A DNA stretch of 64,000 nt, taken from Centipeda periodontii DSM 2778 (GTDB lineage: Bacteria > Bacillota > Negativicutes > Selenomonadales > Selenomonadaceae). Positions 34,601-42,961 of this stretch are shown piece by piece. The translations under genes were made by a program, and so were the position numbers. The notes under the pieces are model-generated. The model had not been told where the DNA came from and did not search any database. It was given only the letters and a program-made list of their open reading frames with translations. The stretch is from positions 1,136,698 through 1,200,697 of the forward strand of contig NZ_GL892076.1 in NCBI RefSeq assembly GCF_000213975.1, written 5' to 3'. Position 1 is the stretch's first letter, and the number at the start of each line of letters is the position of its first letter.

Positions 34601-34741
34601 AAGCTCACGGCAATCGCGCAGAAGAACGAATCGTTTATCCGCGAAATTACGCTCGCCGATTCCGTTTCCTACGACGCGCCCGCAGGCACGAGCAAGGAGT
34701 GGAACATCAACGGTGAGAAGCTGACGCTCAGCATCAAGTAA
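31622..34741 (+). CDS. ileS: Isoleucyl-tRNA synthetase (eukaryote-like type)
   Basis: Charges tRNA-Ile with isoleucine. The 1039-residue protein carries the class I motifs HIGH (GRPHIGHVLTR, near residue 58) and KMSKS (QKMSKSKGNAV, near residue 593), the editing domain between (TTPWTLPSNLGLCV) and a long C-terminal anticodon region. FYDGPPTANG and the total length place it in the second IleS type, which in other bacteria is less sensitive to mupirocin. The start is TTG at 31622, with GGGAGGGG just upstream; there is no better-placed ATG or GTG. Confidence 0.96.
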   Translation: MYEKVDTNLNFAAREKAVADFWRENHIAQQAVDQREGCETFTFYDGPPTANGRPHIGHVLTRVIKDMLPRYQSMKGRKVLRKAGWDTHGLPVELEVEKAIGINGKEQIEEYGIEPFIKKCRESVWTYKAMWEEFSDVVGFWADMEHPYITYENDFIESEWWALKEIWKKGLLYQGHKIVPYCPRCGTPLSSHEVAQGYKDVTERSAIVRFKAADEDAYFLAWTTTPWTLPSNLGLCVNPNVTYVKVRVYGKVYYLAEALMDSVFAGSWGDREVLGTMKGSELEHRKYEPLYSFATKDVRDKAFFVTCDDYVTTEDGTGIVHIAPAFGEDDNRVCRKYGMPFVQFVNDKGEMTEETDWPGVFVKDADPLILKDLEKSGKLFKAPEFTHSYPHCWRCDTPLIYYAHASWFIRMTAVRDALVANNRTVNWIPKSIGEGRFGNWIEHVQDWSISRDRYWGTPLNIWKCGCGHEHAIGSIAELRELQPNCPADIELHRPYIDAITFPCEKCGAEMHRVPEVIDCWFDSGAMPFAQWHYPFENKAIFEKYFPADFISEAVDQTRGWFYSLIAISTLLFDKSPYRNVIVLGHVQDENGQKMSKSKGNAVEPMDALRRHGADAIRWYFYENSAPWLPNRFSDDAVQEGARKFMGTLWNTYAFYVLYANIDEFDPTVHTLDYDRLSVMDRWVFSRLNTMVRTVDDCLSNYRVTEAAKAVQSFVEELSNWYVRRSRSRFWAKGMEQDKVDAYLTLYTALVTTVKAAAPMVPFITESIYRNLVCSVDKNAPISVHLADFPTVNEALIDTQLEENMEIVLEVVTLGRAARNAANIKNRQPVANMFVKAEHTLPEFFVEIIEDELNAKVVTFRDDMSDFLAYHVKPNFHALGPKVGKRMGAVKKALEESDGATVKEALAGDGSYTLHLADGDVTVTSEDVEVTLSQQEGYNCQSYGGVTVALETTLTEELLEEGFVREIISKVQTMRKECGLEVTDHIALDLSGNAKLTAIAQKNESFIREITLADSVSYDAPAGTSKEWNINGEKLTLSIK

Positions 34742-34755
34742 AATTTTCGGCAACG

Positions 34756-34795
34756 AGCCGCTTTGTTTGGGGATCACCGAATGAAGCGGCTTTTC
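34756..34795 (+). terminator. Terminator of ileS
   Basis: AGCCGCTT and AAGCGGCT form an 8-bp stem with a 20-base loop, followed by TTTCT. Confidence 0.7.
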
Positions 34796-34797
34796 TA

Positions 34798-34825
34798 TTG
34801 ACATTGTGGGGACATATCGTATAAT
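34798..34825 (+). promoter_or_regulatory. Promoter of the metal-dependent hydrolase operon
   Basis: Perfect TTGACA, 16-base gap, perfect TATAAT, 41 bases before the start codon and directly after the ileS terminator. Confidence 0.75.
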
Positions 34826-34866
34826 GAAACACAACAAACGAATTGTGAAATAGGAGAGTGGTCGCA

Positions 34867-35544
34867 ATGGTAAAATTCAGCTACTACGGTCATGCGGCTT
34901 TTTTGCTTGACGACGGAACGCATAAGGTGTTGGTGGATCCCTTTCTGACGGGGAATCCGACGGCGAGCATCGCGGCGAATGAGGTGGACTGTGATTTCAT
35001 CCTGCTCACGCACGCACATGGGGATCATCTCGGCGATGCGCCATCGATTGCGACACGCACGGGGGCGGCGATTGTAGCGATCCCGGAGGTCATCTCGGTA
35101 TGTGAGAGTCAGGCGTGCGCGGAGATCAAATCCTATCCCATGAACATCGGTGGCTCGCTCGATCTGCCGTTCGGCAAGGTGCGCATGACGTTCGCCCAGC
35201 ACAGCGCGGGCGTCGCCGGTGGGATTGCCTGCGGTTTCGTCATCTACATCGGCGGCAAGGTCGTCTACTACTCCGGCGATACGGCGCTTTTCAGCGACAT
35301 GCAGCTGATCGGGCGCAAGGATGTCATCGACTACGCCGTGCTTCCGATCGGCGATAACTATACGATGGGGCTGGAGGATGCGGCACAGGCGGCACAGTGG
35401 ATCAACGCAGGACACGTCATCCCGATTCACTACGATACGTGGCCGGTCATCGCGCAGGAAGTGAACCGTTACAAGGAGGTCACGGAGGCGATGACACGCG
35501 CGAAGGTAAACATCGTCGCACCGGGCGAAACGATCGAACTTTGA
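34867..35544 (+). CDS. UPF0173 metal-dependent hydrolase
   Basis: Metallo-beta-lactamase-fold protein of 225 residues. The metal-binding signature is THAHGDHLGD, with a later His in AQHSAG and the Asp of YYSGDTALF. The N-terminus MVKFSYYGHAAFLL and the C-terminus HVIPIHYDTWPVI are typical of UPF0173 (YtkL). Its physiological substrate is not known. I start at ATG 34867, 8 bases past AGGAGAG, because the GTG at 34858 overlaps that site. The stop overlaps the miaA start. Confidence 0.92.
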   Translation: MVKFSYYGHAAFLLDDGTHKVLVDPFLTGNPTASIAANEVDCDFILLTHAHGDHLGDAPSIATRTGAAIVAIPEVISVCESQACAEIKSYPMNIGGSLDLPFGKVRMTFAQHSAGVAGGIACGFVIYIGGKVVYYSGDTALFSDMQLIGRKDVIDYAVLPIGDNYTMGLEDAAQAAQWINAGHVIPIHYDTWPVIAQEVNRYKEVTEAMTRAKVNIVAPGETIEL

Positions 35545-36509
35545 CCGCACACGCGAAAAGCTCACTCCTCGTGCTGCTCGGCCCGACGGCAGTCGGAAAG
35601 ACAGAACTTTCGCTGAAACTTGCCGAGACGCTTGGGACGGATATCATATCGGGCGATTCCATGTGTATCTATCGTGGATTTGATATCGGCAGTGCAAAGC
35701 CGACTGTTGCAGAGCAAGCGCGTGTCCCTCATCATCTCGTCGATGTGTTGGACGCGGATGAATCGTTTTCGGTTACGGCGTTTGTTGCGCGTGTTGCCGC
35801 ACTTGTCAAGGAGTGTGAGATGCGGGGGCGCCTGCCATTTATTGTCGGTGGGACGGGGCTCTACATCAAGGCGCTCATCGAGGGATACGATTTCAATGAA
35901 ACGCAGGAGCACCGATTTTTTCGTCGGGCGATGGAGGCGATTGCCGCACGGCGCGGAAATTCACGCGTGCATTCCTTCCTTGCGCATCGTGACCCGCAGG
36001 CGGCGGAGCGGTTGCACGCGAACAATCTCCGGCGCGTGATCCGCGCGCTTGAGGTCGTGCGCTATGGCGATGAGCGCATTTCGCAGGAGAGTGCGTTTGC
36101 GGTCGGTGCAGCTCCATACGATGCCTTTGTGATCGGACTCACCCGCGCACGCCCGCATCTTTATGAGCGGATCAATGCGCGTGTGGAGGCGATGTTCAAA
36201 GCGGGGCTTGTGGATGAGGTAACGGCACTTCTCGCGGGCGGTGTAGGGCGCGATGCTCCTGCGATGAAGGGCATCGGTTATAGGGAAACGGCAGCATATC
36301 TCGCGGGTGAGATGGGCCGTGCAGAGGCAGTTGCTGCCATTCAGACGGCGACGCGGCATTTTGCAAAGAGACAGATGACATGGTACCGGCGCATGCCATA
36401 CATCCACTGGTATGATGCGGATGCGCGGACGGAGCAGGAGCTCCTGCACGTGATCCTTGCGGATATACGCGCATGGCAGGAGACCAGAGAAAGGAGCACT
36501 CAGGCGTGA
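35541..36509 (+). CDS. miaA: tRNA dimethylallyltransferase
   Basis: Adds the dimethylallyl group to A37 of tRNAs that read UNN codons. The P-loop is [18 protein letters not shown], followed by [44 protein letters not shown] and, near the end, [14 protein letters not shown]. The only start that fits is TTG at 35541, in a TTGA overlap with the preceding stop; it gives 322 residues, the family length. The next gene is hfq, the same order as in E. coli and many other bacteria. Confidence 0.94.
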   Translation: MTAHAKSSLLVLLGPTAVGKTELSLKLAETLGTDIISGDSMCIYRGFDIGSAKPTVAEQARVPHHLVDVLDADESFSVTAFVARVAALVKECEMRGRLPFIVGGTGLYIKALIEGYDFNETQEHRFFRRAMEAIAARRGNSRVHSFLAHRDPQAAERLHANNLRRVIRALEVVRYGDERISQESAFAVGAAPYDAFVIGLTRARPHLYERINARVEAMFKAGLVDEVTALLAGGVGRDAPAMKGIGYRETAAYLAGEMGRAEAVAAIQTATRHFAKRQMTWYRRMPYIHWYDADARTEQELLHVILADIRAWQETRERSTQA

Positions 36510-36739
36510 CGGCGAAAACCATCAATTTGCAGGATAATTTTCTCAATCAGGTGCGAAAGGACGGCATTTCTGTGACGATCCACCTTGTGAACGGGTTTCA
36601 GATCAAGGGCACGGTGCGGGGCTTTGACAACTTCATTGTCATGATCGACAGTATGGGAAAACAGCAGATGATTTACAAGCATGCAATTTCGACCATCACT
36701 CCTGCACAGACGGTGAAGGTGCTGCCGGAGGAGTCCTGA
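36506..36739 (+). CDS. hfq: RNA-binding protein Hfq
   Basis: Hexameric Sm-like chaperone for small RNAs and mRNAs. The 77-residue protein has [13 protein letters not shown], the Sm1 motif [15 protein letters not shown] and the Sm2 motif YKHAIST, identical to E. coli Hfq. I use the GTG at 36506, in a 4-base overlap with the miaA stop and 9 bases past AAGGAG; the ATG at 36473 would add unrelated residues. There is no long C-terminal tail. Confidence 0.96.
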   Translation: MTAKTINLQDNFLNQVRKDGISVTIHLVNGFQIKGTVRGFDNFIVMIDSMGKQQMIYKHAISTITPAQTVKVLPEES

Positions 36740-36753
36740 GCGGAGATTATGAC

Positions 36754-36787
36754 GCTGCTGCACCGAGTACGGCGCGGCGGCTTTTTA
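36754..36787 (+). terminator. Terminator after hfq
   Basis: GCTGCTGC and GCGGCGGC pair (two G-U) with a 12-base loop, followed by TTTTTA. It separates miaA-hfq from dut, which may be reached by read-through. Confidence 0.65.
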
Positions 36788-36804
36788 TATTTGAGGGGAA
36801 ATAA

Positions 36805-37260
36805 ATGAAAACACGCGGCTTTGAAGTTGTCTCCATGTATGGGACGGCGGGCATCTATCTGCCGGAGCGCAAAACGGGTGCGAGTACGGGCTACGACTTC
36901 GCTGCGGCCGAATCTGTCGAGATTGCGCCGGGAGAGGGGGCGCTTGTTCCGACGGGGGTCAAGGCGTATATGCAGCCGGATGAGGTGTTGCTCATCTACA
37001 TCCGCTCGAGCACGGCACTCAAGAAGCACCTCATGCTGCTGAACAGTGTGGGCGTGATCGACGCGGACTACTACGGCAACGCGGAGAACGAGGGGCATAT
37101 CTATATCCCGCTTTACAACTATGGGAAGAAGCCTGTGTGCATCGCGGTGGGCGAGCGCATCGCGCAGGGGATCTTCACGCATTATCTGACGGTAGACGGT
37201 GATACGGCGGGGCGCGGCGGCAAGCGAACGGGCGGATTCGGGTCGACAGGGAATCTTTGA
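36805..37260 (+). CDS. dut: Deoxyuridine 5'-triphosphate nucleotidohydrolase
   Basis: Hydrolyses dUTP to dUMP and pyrophosphate, keeping uracil out of DNA. The 151 residues show the trimeric dUTPase motifs in order: STGYDFAA, YIRSSTALKKHLMLLNSVG with the nucleobase Tyr/Asp loop VIDADYYGN, GERIAQGIF, and the C-terminal P-loop-like arm RGGKRTGGFGSTG. GAGGGG precedes the ATG. Confidence 0.95.
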   Translation: MKTRGFEVVSMYGTAGIYLPERKTGASTGYDFAAAESVEIAPGEGALVPTGVKAYMQPDEVLLIYIRSSTALKKHLMLLNSVGVIDADYYGNAENEGHIYIPLYNYGKKPVCIAVGERIAQGIFTHYLTVDGDTAGRGGKRTGGFGSTGNL

Positions 37261-37285
37261 CAGGAAAACGAAACTCATTTATAAT
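37257..37285 (+). promoter_or_regulatory. iscR promoter, overlapping the dut stop codon
   Basis: Perfect TTGACA (37257-37262), 17-base gap, perfect TATAAT (37280-37285). The -35 box includes the TGA stop of dut. Confidence 0.8.
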
Positions 37286-37296
37286 GACGGTGTATT

Positions 37297-37320
37297 GATA
37301 TAGAATGGGATCCCTATATC
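37297..37320. promoter_or_regulatory. Inverted repeat, candidate IscR operator
   Basis: GATATAG and CTATATC are perfect 7-bp arms with a 10-base centre that itself contains GGGATCC. It lies just after the predicted transcription start and before the iscR ribosome site, which is where a self-repressing Rrf2-family regulator would bind. Confidence 0.55.
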
Positions 37321-37335
37321 CATTTGGGAGATGTT

Positions 37336-37779
37336 ATGAAGCTTTCAACGAAAGGGCGCTACAGTGTTACGGCGCTCTATGAACTTGCTCTGCACTACGG
37401 AGAGGGCGTTGTGCCTCTCAAGACGATTGCCAAGACGCAGCAGATTTCTGAGAACTATCTGGAGCAGCTGATGGTACCGCTCAAGCGCGCGGGACTTGTA
37501 GAGAGCGTACGTGGGGCACAGGGCGGATATGCGCTCGCTCTTCCGCCCGAGGAGGTTACGATCGGACGCATCATCACGGCAGTGGAGGGACCAATTGCCC
37601 TCGTAGACTGCCTGCTGATGAGTGCGGAGGCAGAGGGAAAAAGCTGCGTACGTGCAGACAGTTGCGTGACGCGTCGGATCTGGGAGGAGGTGCGTGACAG
37701 CATCAATTCCGTGTTGAACAATATTTCACTCGCCGATCTTGTCGTGCGCAATCGGCAGCGTATTGGGGGCAATCAGTGA
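37336..37779 (+). CDS. iscR: Rrf2-family regulator IscR
   Basis: Winged-helix repressor that senses Fe-S cluster supply. In 147 residues, MKLSTKGRYSVTALYELA and the helix-turn-helix region (LKTIAKTQQISENYLEQLMVPLKRAGLVESVRGAQGGYAL) are typical. Three cysteines, at 92, 104 and 110, form the cluster-binding set of IscR-type Rrf2 proteins. The ATG at 37336 follows GGGAG. It overlaps iscS by 4 bases, and iscU does not follow. Confidence 0.93.
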   Translation: MKLSTKGRYSVTALYELALHYGEGVVPLKTIAKTQQISENYLEQLMVPLKRAGLVESVRGAQGGYALALPPEEVTIGRIITAVEGPIALVDCLLMSAEAEGKSCVRADSCVTRRIWEEVRDSINSVLNNISLADLVVRNRQRIGGNQ

Positions 37780-38912
37780 AGCCTGTCTATCTCGACTACG
37801 CCGCGACGACTCCGCTCGACACACGTGTGCTCACAGCAATGCAGCCCTATCTGACGGAGATCTACGGCAACCCGTCCAGCCTGCATTCGTTTGGGCAGGC
37901 AGCACGGCGCGGCATTGCGTGTGCGCGGGAGCAGGCGGCTGCACTCATTGGGGCATCCCCCGATGAGGTGTTCTTTACGAGCGGGGGTACGGAGAGCGAT
38001 AACTGGGCGATTCGCGGGATTGCAGAGGAGCGCAGGGCGGCGGGCTGCGGTGCGCATATCGTGACCTCTGCCGTGGAGCATGCCGCTGTGCGTGAGACGT
38101 GTCGTTATCTTGCACGGTGCGGCTTTACGATCACCAAGCTTCCCGTCGACGGGGACGGTCGCGTCGACCCCGTTGCCGTGGAAACGGCACTGCGTACGGA
38201 TACGGCACTTGTCAGCATCATGACGGCGAACAACGAGGTTGGCACGATCGAGCCGATTGCAAAGATTGGGCAAATCGTCCGCGCACGCGGTATTCCGTTT
38301 CATACGGACGCCGTACAGGCGGCGGGCCATATTCCTCTAGATGTAAGCGCATTGCATGTGGATGCACTTTCCTTCTCTGCACATAAATTCTGTGGACCGA
38401 AGGGCGTCGGCGTGCTTTACCTGCGACGCGGGATGAAGTGCGCACCGCTTCTCTATGGCGGTGCACAGGAGCGCGACCTTCGCGCAGGGACGGAGAATGC
38501 GGCTGCGATTGTCGGCTGCGGGCGTGCGGCAGAGATTGCGCGTGCCGAGATGGGTGTAGAGGATGAGCGGCTGCGTGCGTATACGAATCTGCTGCGGACA
38601 AAGCTCTCGGTGATCGATGGGATTGTCTTTCATGCAGCCGCGCAGGAACGCCTCGCGGGGATTCTGAATTTCGGTGTGCGCGGCATAGCGCAGGACAGCC
38701 TTCTCATCCGTCTCGATCTTGAGGGGTTCGCCGTATCGGCAGGAAGTGCATGCAGCGCGGGCGCTGCACATCCGTCCCACGTCCTGACGGCACTGGGATT
38801 TTCGGACGGGGAAGCGCGCTCTGCGATTCGCGTGAGTCTCGGGCGCTTTACGGAGCGGGAGGATGTGCTCGCTTTTGCAGATGCAGTGATTCAGATTGCA
38901 GAAGAGTACTGA
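37776..38912 (+). CDS. iscS: Cysteine desulfurase (IscS/NifS type)
   Basis: PLP enzyme that takes sulfur from cysteine for Fe-S clusters and tRNA thiolation. The 378-residue protein has YLDYAATTPLD, the PLP lysine in SFSAHKFCGPKGVGVLYL, and the flexible loop with the catalytic Cys, SAGSACSAGAAHPSHVL. Start is GTG at 37776 (GTGA overlap with iscR). The usual scaffold gene iscU is absent; the next gene is rodZ after a promoter, so this may be a NifS-like enzyme serving a different scaffold such as SufU elsewhere. Confidence 0.93.
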   Translation: MKPVYLDYAATTPLDTRVLTAMQPYLTEIYGNPSSLHSFGQAARRGIACAREQAAALIGASPDEVFFTSGGTESDNWAIRGIAEERRAAGCGAHIVTSAVEHAAVRETCRYLARCGFTITKLPVDGDGRVDPVAVETALRTDTALVSIMTANNEVGTIEPIAKIGQIVRARGIPFHTDAVQAAGHIPLDVSALHVDALSFSAHKFCGPKGVGVLYLRRGMKCAPLLYGGAQERDLRAGTENAAAIVGCGRAAEIARAEMGVEDERLRAYTNLLRTKLSVIDGIVFHAAAQERLAGILNFGVRGIAQDSLLIRLDLEGFAVSAGSACSAGAAHPSHVLTALGFSDGEARSAIRVSLGRFTEREDVLAFADAVIQIAEEY

Positions 38913-38918
38913 AAAAAT

Positions 38919-38947
38919 TTGTCTTTGCAGGATACTTCATGTATAAT
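38919..38947 (+). promoter_or_regulatory. Promoter of rodZ
   Basis: TTGTCT, 17-base gap, perfect TATAAT, 47 bases before the ATG. Confidence 0.7.
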
Positions 38948-38993
38948 AATGGCAATATATTCCGGAAGTGACAAAAGTCAGGGAGGGAGTCGT

Positions 38994-39881
38994 ATGGTAG
39001 GGGACATCTTACGTAGAGAGCGTGAGAAACAGGGGCTGACGATTGCCGATATCGAGAAGGGGACCAGTATTCGCGGGCTCTATATCGGGTGTATTGAGCA
39101 GGGCAAGGTCGAGGAACTGCCCGGGATGGTCTATGCGAAGGGGTTTGTGCGCAACTATGCGAAATTTCTTGGATTGGATGCCGAGGCACTCGTGCAGCAG
39201 TTTGCGGAGGAGAACGGGAGCGCACCTGCGCCCACACCCGCTCCGGCAGAACCCGAGGCTGCACCAAAGCGTATTTCGTTGAGCAACGTGGGGGATGAAT
39301 CGCTGTCACAGATCTCCATCGGCAGCCCGAGCTCGTCTTATGCGGGGATCTTTGGCAAGCTTGCCGTGGGGATCGTTGTGCTTGTTGCACTTGTAGGCGG
39401 CGGTGTCGCCGTCATCTCTGCGATCAACTCCCCGGCAAAAGAAACGGCGACAGCGCCTCCGGTCAAGACGGAGCAGCCTGTTGCAGTACCGGCCGCCGCC
39501 GAGGCTGCGGCTACGGACGAGGCACGTGCCGCCGCTGCAAATGCCGATGGGGTACGTGTGAGTGTAAATCTCACGGAGCGCTGCTGGACAGAGGTGAGCG
39601 TTGACGGGAAACCTGTCTTTGAGGGGATCCTTGAAAAGGGCAAGAGCGAGAACTGGCAGGGCAAGGAGTCTGTTGTCGTCCGTGCGGGCAATGCGGGCGC
39701 ATTGGATGTGTCGCTCAACGGCAAGCAGCTGGGCAAATTCGGCGACAACGGGGAAGTCCTCGAACGCCGTTTTACGAAGACGACAAAGGAACTGAAGGAT
39801 ACACTGTCTCCGGCGGGTCCGGATAATAAGGCGCCCACCGCCAATCCAAAGGATGCAAGGAATACAGCGAATACGAAATGA
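38994..39881 (+). CDS. rodZ: RodZ-like helix-turn-helix membrane protein
   Basis: Cell-shape protein linking the MreB cytoskeleton to the envelope. In 295 residues: an N-terminal HTH domain (LRREREKQGLTIADIEKGTSIR, then VYAKGFVRNYAKFLGLD), a Pro/Ala linker, one membrane helix at about 119-144, a low-complexity periplasmic linker and a C-terminal DUF4115 domain (VSVNLTERCWTEVSVDG). A Pro/Lys/Asn tail follows. The ATG at 38994 follows GGGAGG; a longer frame to 38919 includes the promoter and was rejected. Confidence 0.88.
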   Translation: MVGDILRREREKQGLTIADIEKGTSIRGLYIGCIEQGKVEELPGMVYAKGFVRNYAKFLGLDAEALVQQFAEENGSAPAPTPAPAEPEAAPKRISLSNVGDESLSQISIGSPSSSYAGIFGKLAVGIVVLVALVGGGVAVISAINSPAKETATAPPVKTEQPVAVPAAAEAAATDEARAAAANADGVRVSVNLTERCWTEVSVDGKPVFEGILEKGKSENWQGKESVVVRAGNAGALDVSLNGKQLGKFGDNGEVLERRFTKTTKELKDTLSPAGPDNKAPTANPKDARNTANTK

Positions 39882-39911
39882 CCTACGGCGCATGAGGAAG
39901 GATGAAGTACG

Positions 39912-40376
39912 ATGAAATGTCCTTTTTGCAAGAAGCCGGACAGCCGGGTGATCGATTCGAGGGCTGCGGATGACGGAGCGACGATTCGCCGGCGGCGCGA
40001 GTGCAGTGAGTGTGGGCGACGTTTTACGACCTATGAGGTGGTGGAGAAGCTGCCTCTTATGGTTGTCAAGCGCGACAATCGTCGCGAGCCGTTCAATCGA
40101 GACAAGCTCCTGACGGGGATCATTCGCTCGTGTGACAAGCGTGATATCTCGATGGAGCAGATCACGAACTTCGTCGCGGAGATCGAGCGTGACATTCGCA
40201 ACCGTACGGAGCCGGAGGTGCTGTCCGAGAAGATCGGGGAGATCGTTATGGAGCGCCTGAAGGATTTCGATGAGGTCGCATACATTCGCTTCGCCTCGGT
40301 CTATCGGAAATTTGACGATATCACGAACTTTATTGAGGAACTCGAAACGTTGCGGGCACGGCGTGGAAAGGAGTAA
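39912..40376 (+). CDS. nrdR: Transcriptional repressor NrdR
   Basis: Represses ribonucleotide reductase genes according to ATP/dATP levels. The 154 residues comprise a zinc ribbon (CPFC at 3-6 and CSECG near 32-36) and an ATP-cone domain (MVVKRDNRREPFNRDKLLTGIIRSC). ERLKDFDEVAYIRFASVYRKF is the conserved end. A ribosome site AGGA precedes the ATG. Confidence 0.96.
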   Translation: MKCPFCKKPDSRVIDSRAADDGATIRRRRECSECGRRFTTYEVVEKLPLMVVKRDNRREPFNRDKLLTGIIRSCDKRDISMEQITNFVAEIERDIRNRTEPEVLSEKIGEIVMERLKDFDEVAYIRFASVYRKFDDITNFIEELETLRARRGKE

Positions 40377-40400
40377 GGTTACGAAAGGCATAGGTACGAG

Positions 40401-42149
40401 TTGGACCATCGGCTGAAAAGCAGTTTGCGGGAACGTTTTGCCAAGGAGCGCGGCGCTTATCGCTATCCGGTAGGTGGGCGTACGCGCTTTGCGCTCGTTT
40501 ATCCCAACACCTATTTTGTGGGCATGTCGAACCTCGGGCTGCATATCATCTATGACCTGCTCAATCGGCGCACGGATACGGCGTGTGAGCGTGTCTTTCT
40601 GCCCGATCGTACGGAGCTCCCGCGCTACGAGCGCACGCAGATGCCGATGATGAGCATTGAGACGCAGACGCCTCTTGCGGACTTCGCTGTCATCGGCTTT
40701 GTTGTTTCTTTCGAAATGGATTACTTTCATATCGTCAAAATGCTTGCGCTCAGCCATGTGCGTCCCCTTGCGGAAGAACGTACGGCGCGTGATCCTCTCG
40801 TTATCGCGGGAGGTCCGTGTGCGACGTTCAACCCCGAGCCGCTCGCGGAGATCGTGGACGCCTTCGTCATCGGTGAGGGTGAGGTCATCATGCCTGCTCT
40901 GATGGATGCCTATCATGCGGGGATTCGGGCGGGAGATGACCGTGCCGCGCTGCTTCGCCGCCTTGCGTACGTGCCGGGGCTCTATGTGCCCGCACTCTAT
41001 GTGCCCTCCTACGATGGCGCAGGGAATCTTGCCGCGCTTGTGCCGTCGGCGGATGCACCGCCGTCCGTTGCCCGTCAGTGGGTGCAGGATCTTGACGAAT
41101 ACCCTGCACATACCGTTGTCGTTACGGAGGATACGGAGTTCAACCTCTATCTCATCGAGACGGCGCGCGGCTGTGGACGGCACTGCCGCTTCTGCATGGC
41201 GGGCTACTGCTTCCGACGCCCGCGCAACCGTTCTCTCTCTGTGATCGAGAAGGAGGTACGCGCGGCGCTTCCCTATGGGAAGAAGATCGGGCTGATGGGC
41301 GCGGCGATCTCCGACTATCCCGAGATCGACGCACTCTGCCGCTCCATCCTCGGTGAGGGGTTGTCCATGTCCGTTGCGTCCTTTCGTGCGGACTCGGTGA
41401 CGAAGGAGCTCGTCGAAGCCCTTGCCGCGAGCGGACTTCAAACCCTGACGCTTGCACCGGAGGCGGGGAGTGCGCGCATGCGTGCCGTCATCAATAAGGG
41501 CATCGAGGAGCATCATCTATTCACGGCGATCGATCTCGGTGCAGCGGCGCATATTCCAAATTTCAAACTATACATCATGGTGGGGCTGCCGTTCGAGGAG
41601 GATGCGGACATCGCGGCGATTGTTGACCTCGCGCGGCGCCTGCGTGCCTATATGGACGAGAAGGGCAGCCGCGGGACGCTGACGCTCAGCGTCAATCCGT
41701 TCGTGCCTAAGCCGTTTACGCCGTTCCAATGGATGCCGATGGCGGATAAGAAGCGTCTCGATGCCGTGATGAAAAGTATCACACAGGCACTTCGCCGTCA
41801 TAAAAAGATTGTCGTCAACTTTGAGTCGCCGAAGGAGGCTCTTGTGCAGGCGATTCTTGCGCGCGGCGACCGCCGTCTTTCGCAGCCTCTCATTCGTGCG
41901 GCAGAGGGGCGTGGGGCGAAGGAGCTCGTGCCCGAGATGCGGGCGGTGGGGCTTTCTCCCGATGCGTACATCGCGCGGGTGTGGGAGGCTGACGATGCGC
42001 TTCCGTGGGAGCATTTGGATATGGGCTTTTCGAAAGAATACCTGTGGCGGGAGTATGAAAAAGCGGCGGTGCTGCAGGCGACACCTGCGTGTTTTGACGG
42101 ATGTAAGCGGTGCGGTGTTTGTGGCAGCGCGGAAAGGACGAACGAATGA
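40401..42149 (+). CDS. B12-binding-domain radical SAM protein
   Basis: Radical SAM enzyme of 582 residues of the family found next to Rne/Rng-linked or ylmD genes in Firmicutes. The N-terminal part (to about 200) resembles a B12-binding domain (ALVYPNTYFVGMSNLGLHIIYDLLN, VIAGGPCATFNPEPLAE), although the cobalamin His motif is not clear. The cluster motif is CGRHCRFC (CxxxCxxC) near residue 257, followed by TLAPEAGS. A C-terminal CKRCGVCG could bind metal. Reaction unknown. The start is TTG at 40401, with only a weak ribosome site. It overlaps pgeF by 4 bases. Confidence 0.88.
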   Translation: MDHRLKSSLRERFAKERGAYRYPVGGRTRFALVYPNTYFVGMSNLGLHIIYDLLNRRTDTACERVFLPDRTELPRYERTQMPMMSIETQTPLADFAVIGFVVSFEMDYFHIVKMLALSHVRPLAEERTARDPLVIAGGPCATFNPEPLAEIVDAFVIGEGEVIMPALMDAYHAGIRAGDDRAALLRRLAYVPGLYVPALYVPSYDGAGNLAALVPSADAPPSVARQWVQDLDEYPAHTVVVTEDTEFNLYLIETARGCGRHCRFCMAGYCFRRPRNRSLSVIEKEVRAALPYGKKIGLMGAAISDYPEIDALCRSILGEGLSMSVASFRADSVTKELVEALAASGLQTLTLAPEAGSARMRAVINKGIEEHHLFTAIDLGAAAHIPNFKLYIMVGLPFEEDADIAAIVDLARRLRAYMDEKGSRGTLTLSVNPFVPKPFTPFQWMPMADKKRLDAVMKSITQALRRHKKIVVNFESPKEALVQAILARGDRRLSQPLIRAAEGRGAKELVPEMRAVGLSPDAYIARVWEADDALPWEHLDMGFSKEYLWREYEKAAVLQATPACFDGCKRCGVCGSAERTNE

Positions 42150-42961
42150 GTTTTGTACTGCAGCACGTGCGCGATAATCTCTGGAGCGGGCGGCTCGATA
42201 TTTTTCCTGCGGACAGACTTGTGCATGGCTTCTCGGCACGGCAGGGCGGCGTGAGTCCGGCACCGTATGATTCGCTCAATATGGCACTGCATGTTGGTGA
42301 TGATCCGGCGTGCGTGTGGGAGAACAGGCGGCGGTATTTTGCGGCACTCGGACTCGATGCGGAGCGGATCTGTACGATCCGTCAGGTGCACGGGACGGAG
42401 ATCGCGCGCGCCTTTCGGCGCGATGCGGGACGTGGGGCACGAGACTATGATGACGCACTCGCGGACGCGGACGCTGTCATCACGAATGACAGCGGTGTTC
42501 CGCTGATGCTTTGCTATGCAGACTGCGTGCCCGTCCTCCTTTACGATCCCGTGCATCACGCGGCGGGCGTCGTGCATGCGGGATGGAAGGGGACCGTGCA
42601 GCGGATCGCCGCGCAGACGGTCGCGCGTATGGGGGAAGAGTTCGGGACAGCGGCATCCGACGTGCTTGTGGGGATAGGGCCCTCGATCGGGGCAGGCTGT
42701 TATACGGTCGGCGCAGAGGTGGCAGATCGCTTTCGTGCAGCGTTTCCGACACATACAGATGCGATCGTGCAGGAACGGGATGGGGCAATCCATCTCGACC
42801 TCTGGGCGGCGAATCACATTCAGATGGTGGCGGTGGGCATTTTGGAGGAACATATTGACCATGCGGACATATGCACCTCATGTGACCGAAACTTCTTTTA
42901 TTCCTATCGTGCCGCTGGCGGCAAGACAGGACGGTTGGCGGGGGTGATGGAACTGAGATGA
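42146..42961 (+). CDS. pgeF: Purine nucleoside phosphorylase/polyphenol-oxidase family protein (PgeF/YlmD)
   Basis: DUF152/LACC1 family protein of 271 residues; family members act on purine nucleosides and, in E. coli, remove mis-made peptidoglycan precursors. The zinc and active-site residues are visible in VHGFSARQGGVS, RQVHGTEI, CYADCVPVLLYD and VVHAGWKGT. The ATG at 42146 overlaps the upstream stop. Its place before yggS and sepF matches the ylmDEF order of Firmicutes. Confidence 0.92.
   Translation: MSFVLQHVRDNLWSGRLDIFPADRLVHGFSARQGGVSPAPYDSLNMALHVGDDPACVWENRRRYFAALGLDAERICTIRQVHGTEIARAFRRDAGRGARDYDDALADADAVITNDSGVPLMLCYADCVPVLLYDPVHHAAGVVHAGWKGTVQRIAAQTVARMGEEFGTAASDVLVGIGPSIGAGCYTVGAEVADRFRAAFPTHTDAIVQERDGAIHLDLWAANHIQMVAVGILEEHIDHADICTSCDRNFFYSYRAAGGKTGRLAGVMELR

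Noticed and set aside
37776..38912. Full isc operon
   Set aside because: Only iscR and iscS are present; iscU, iscA and hsc genes do not follow.
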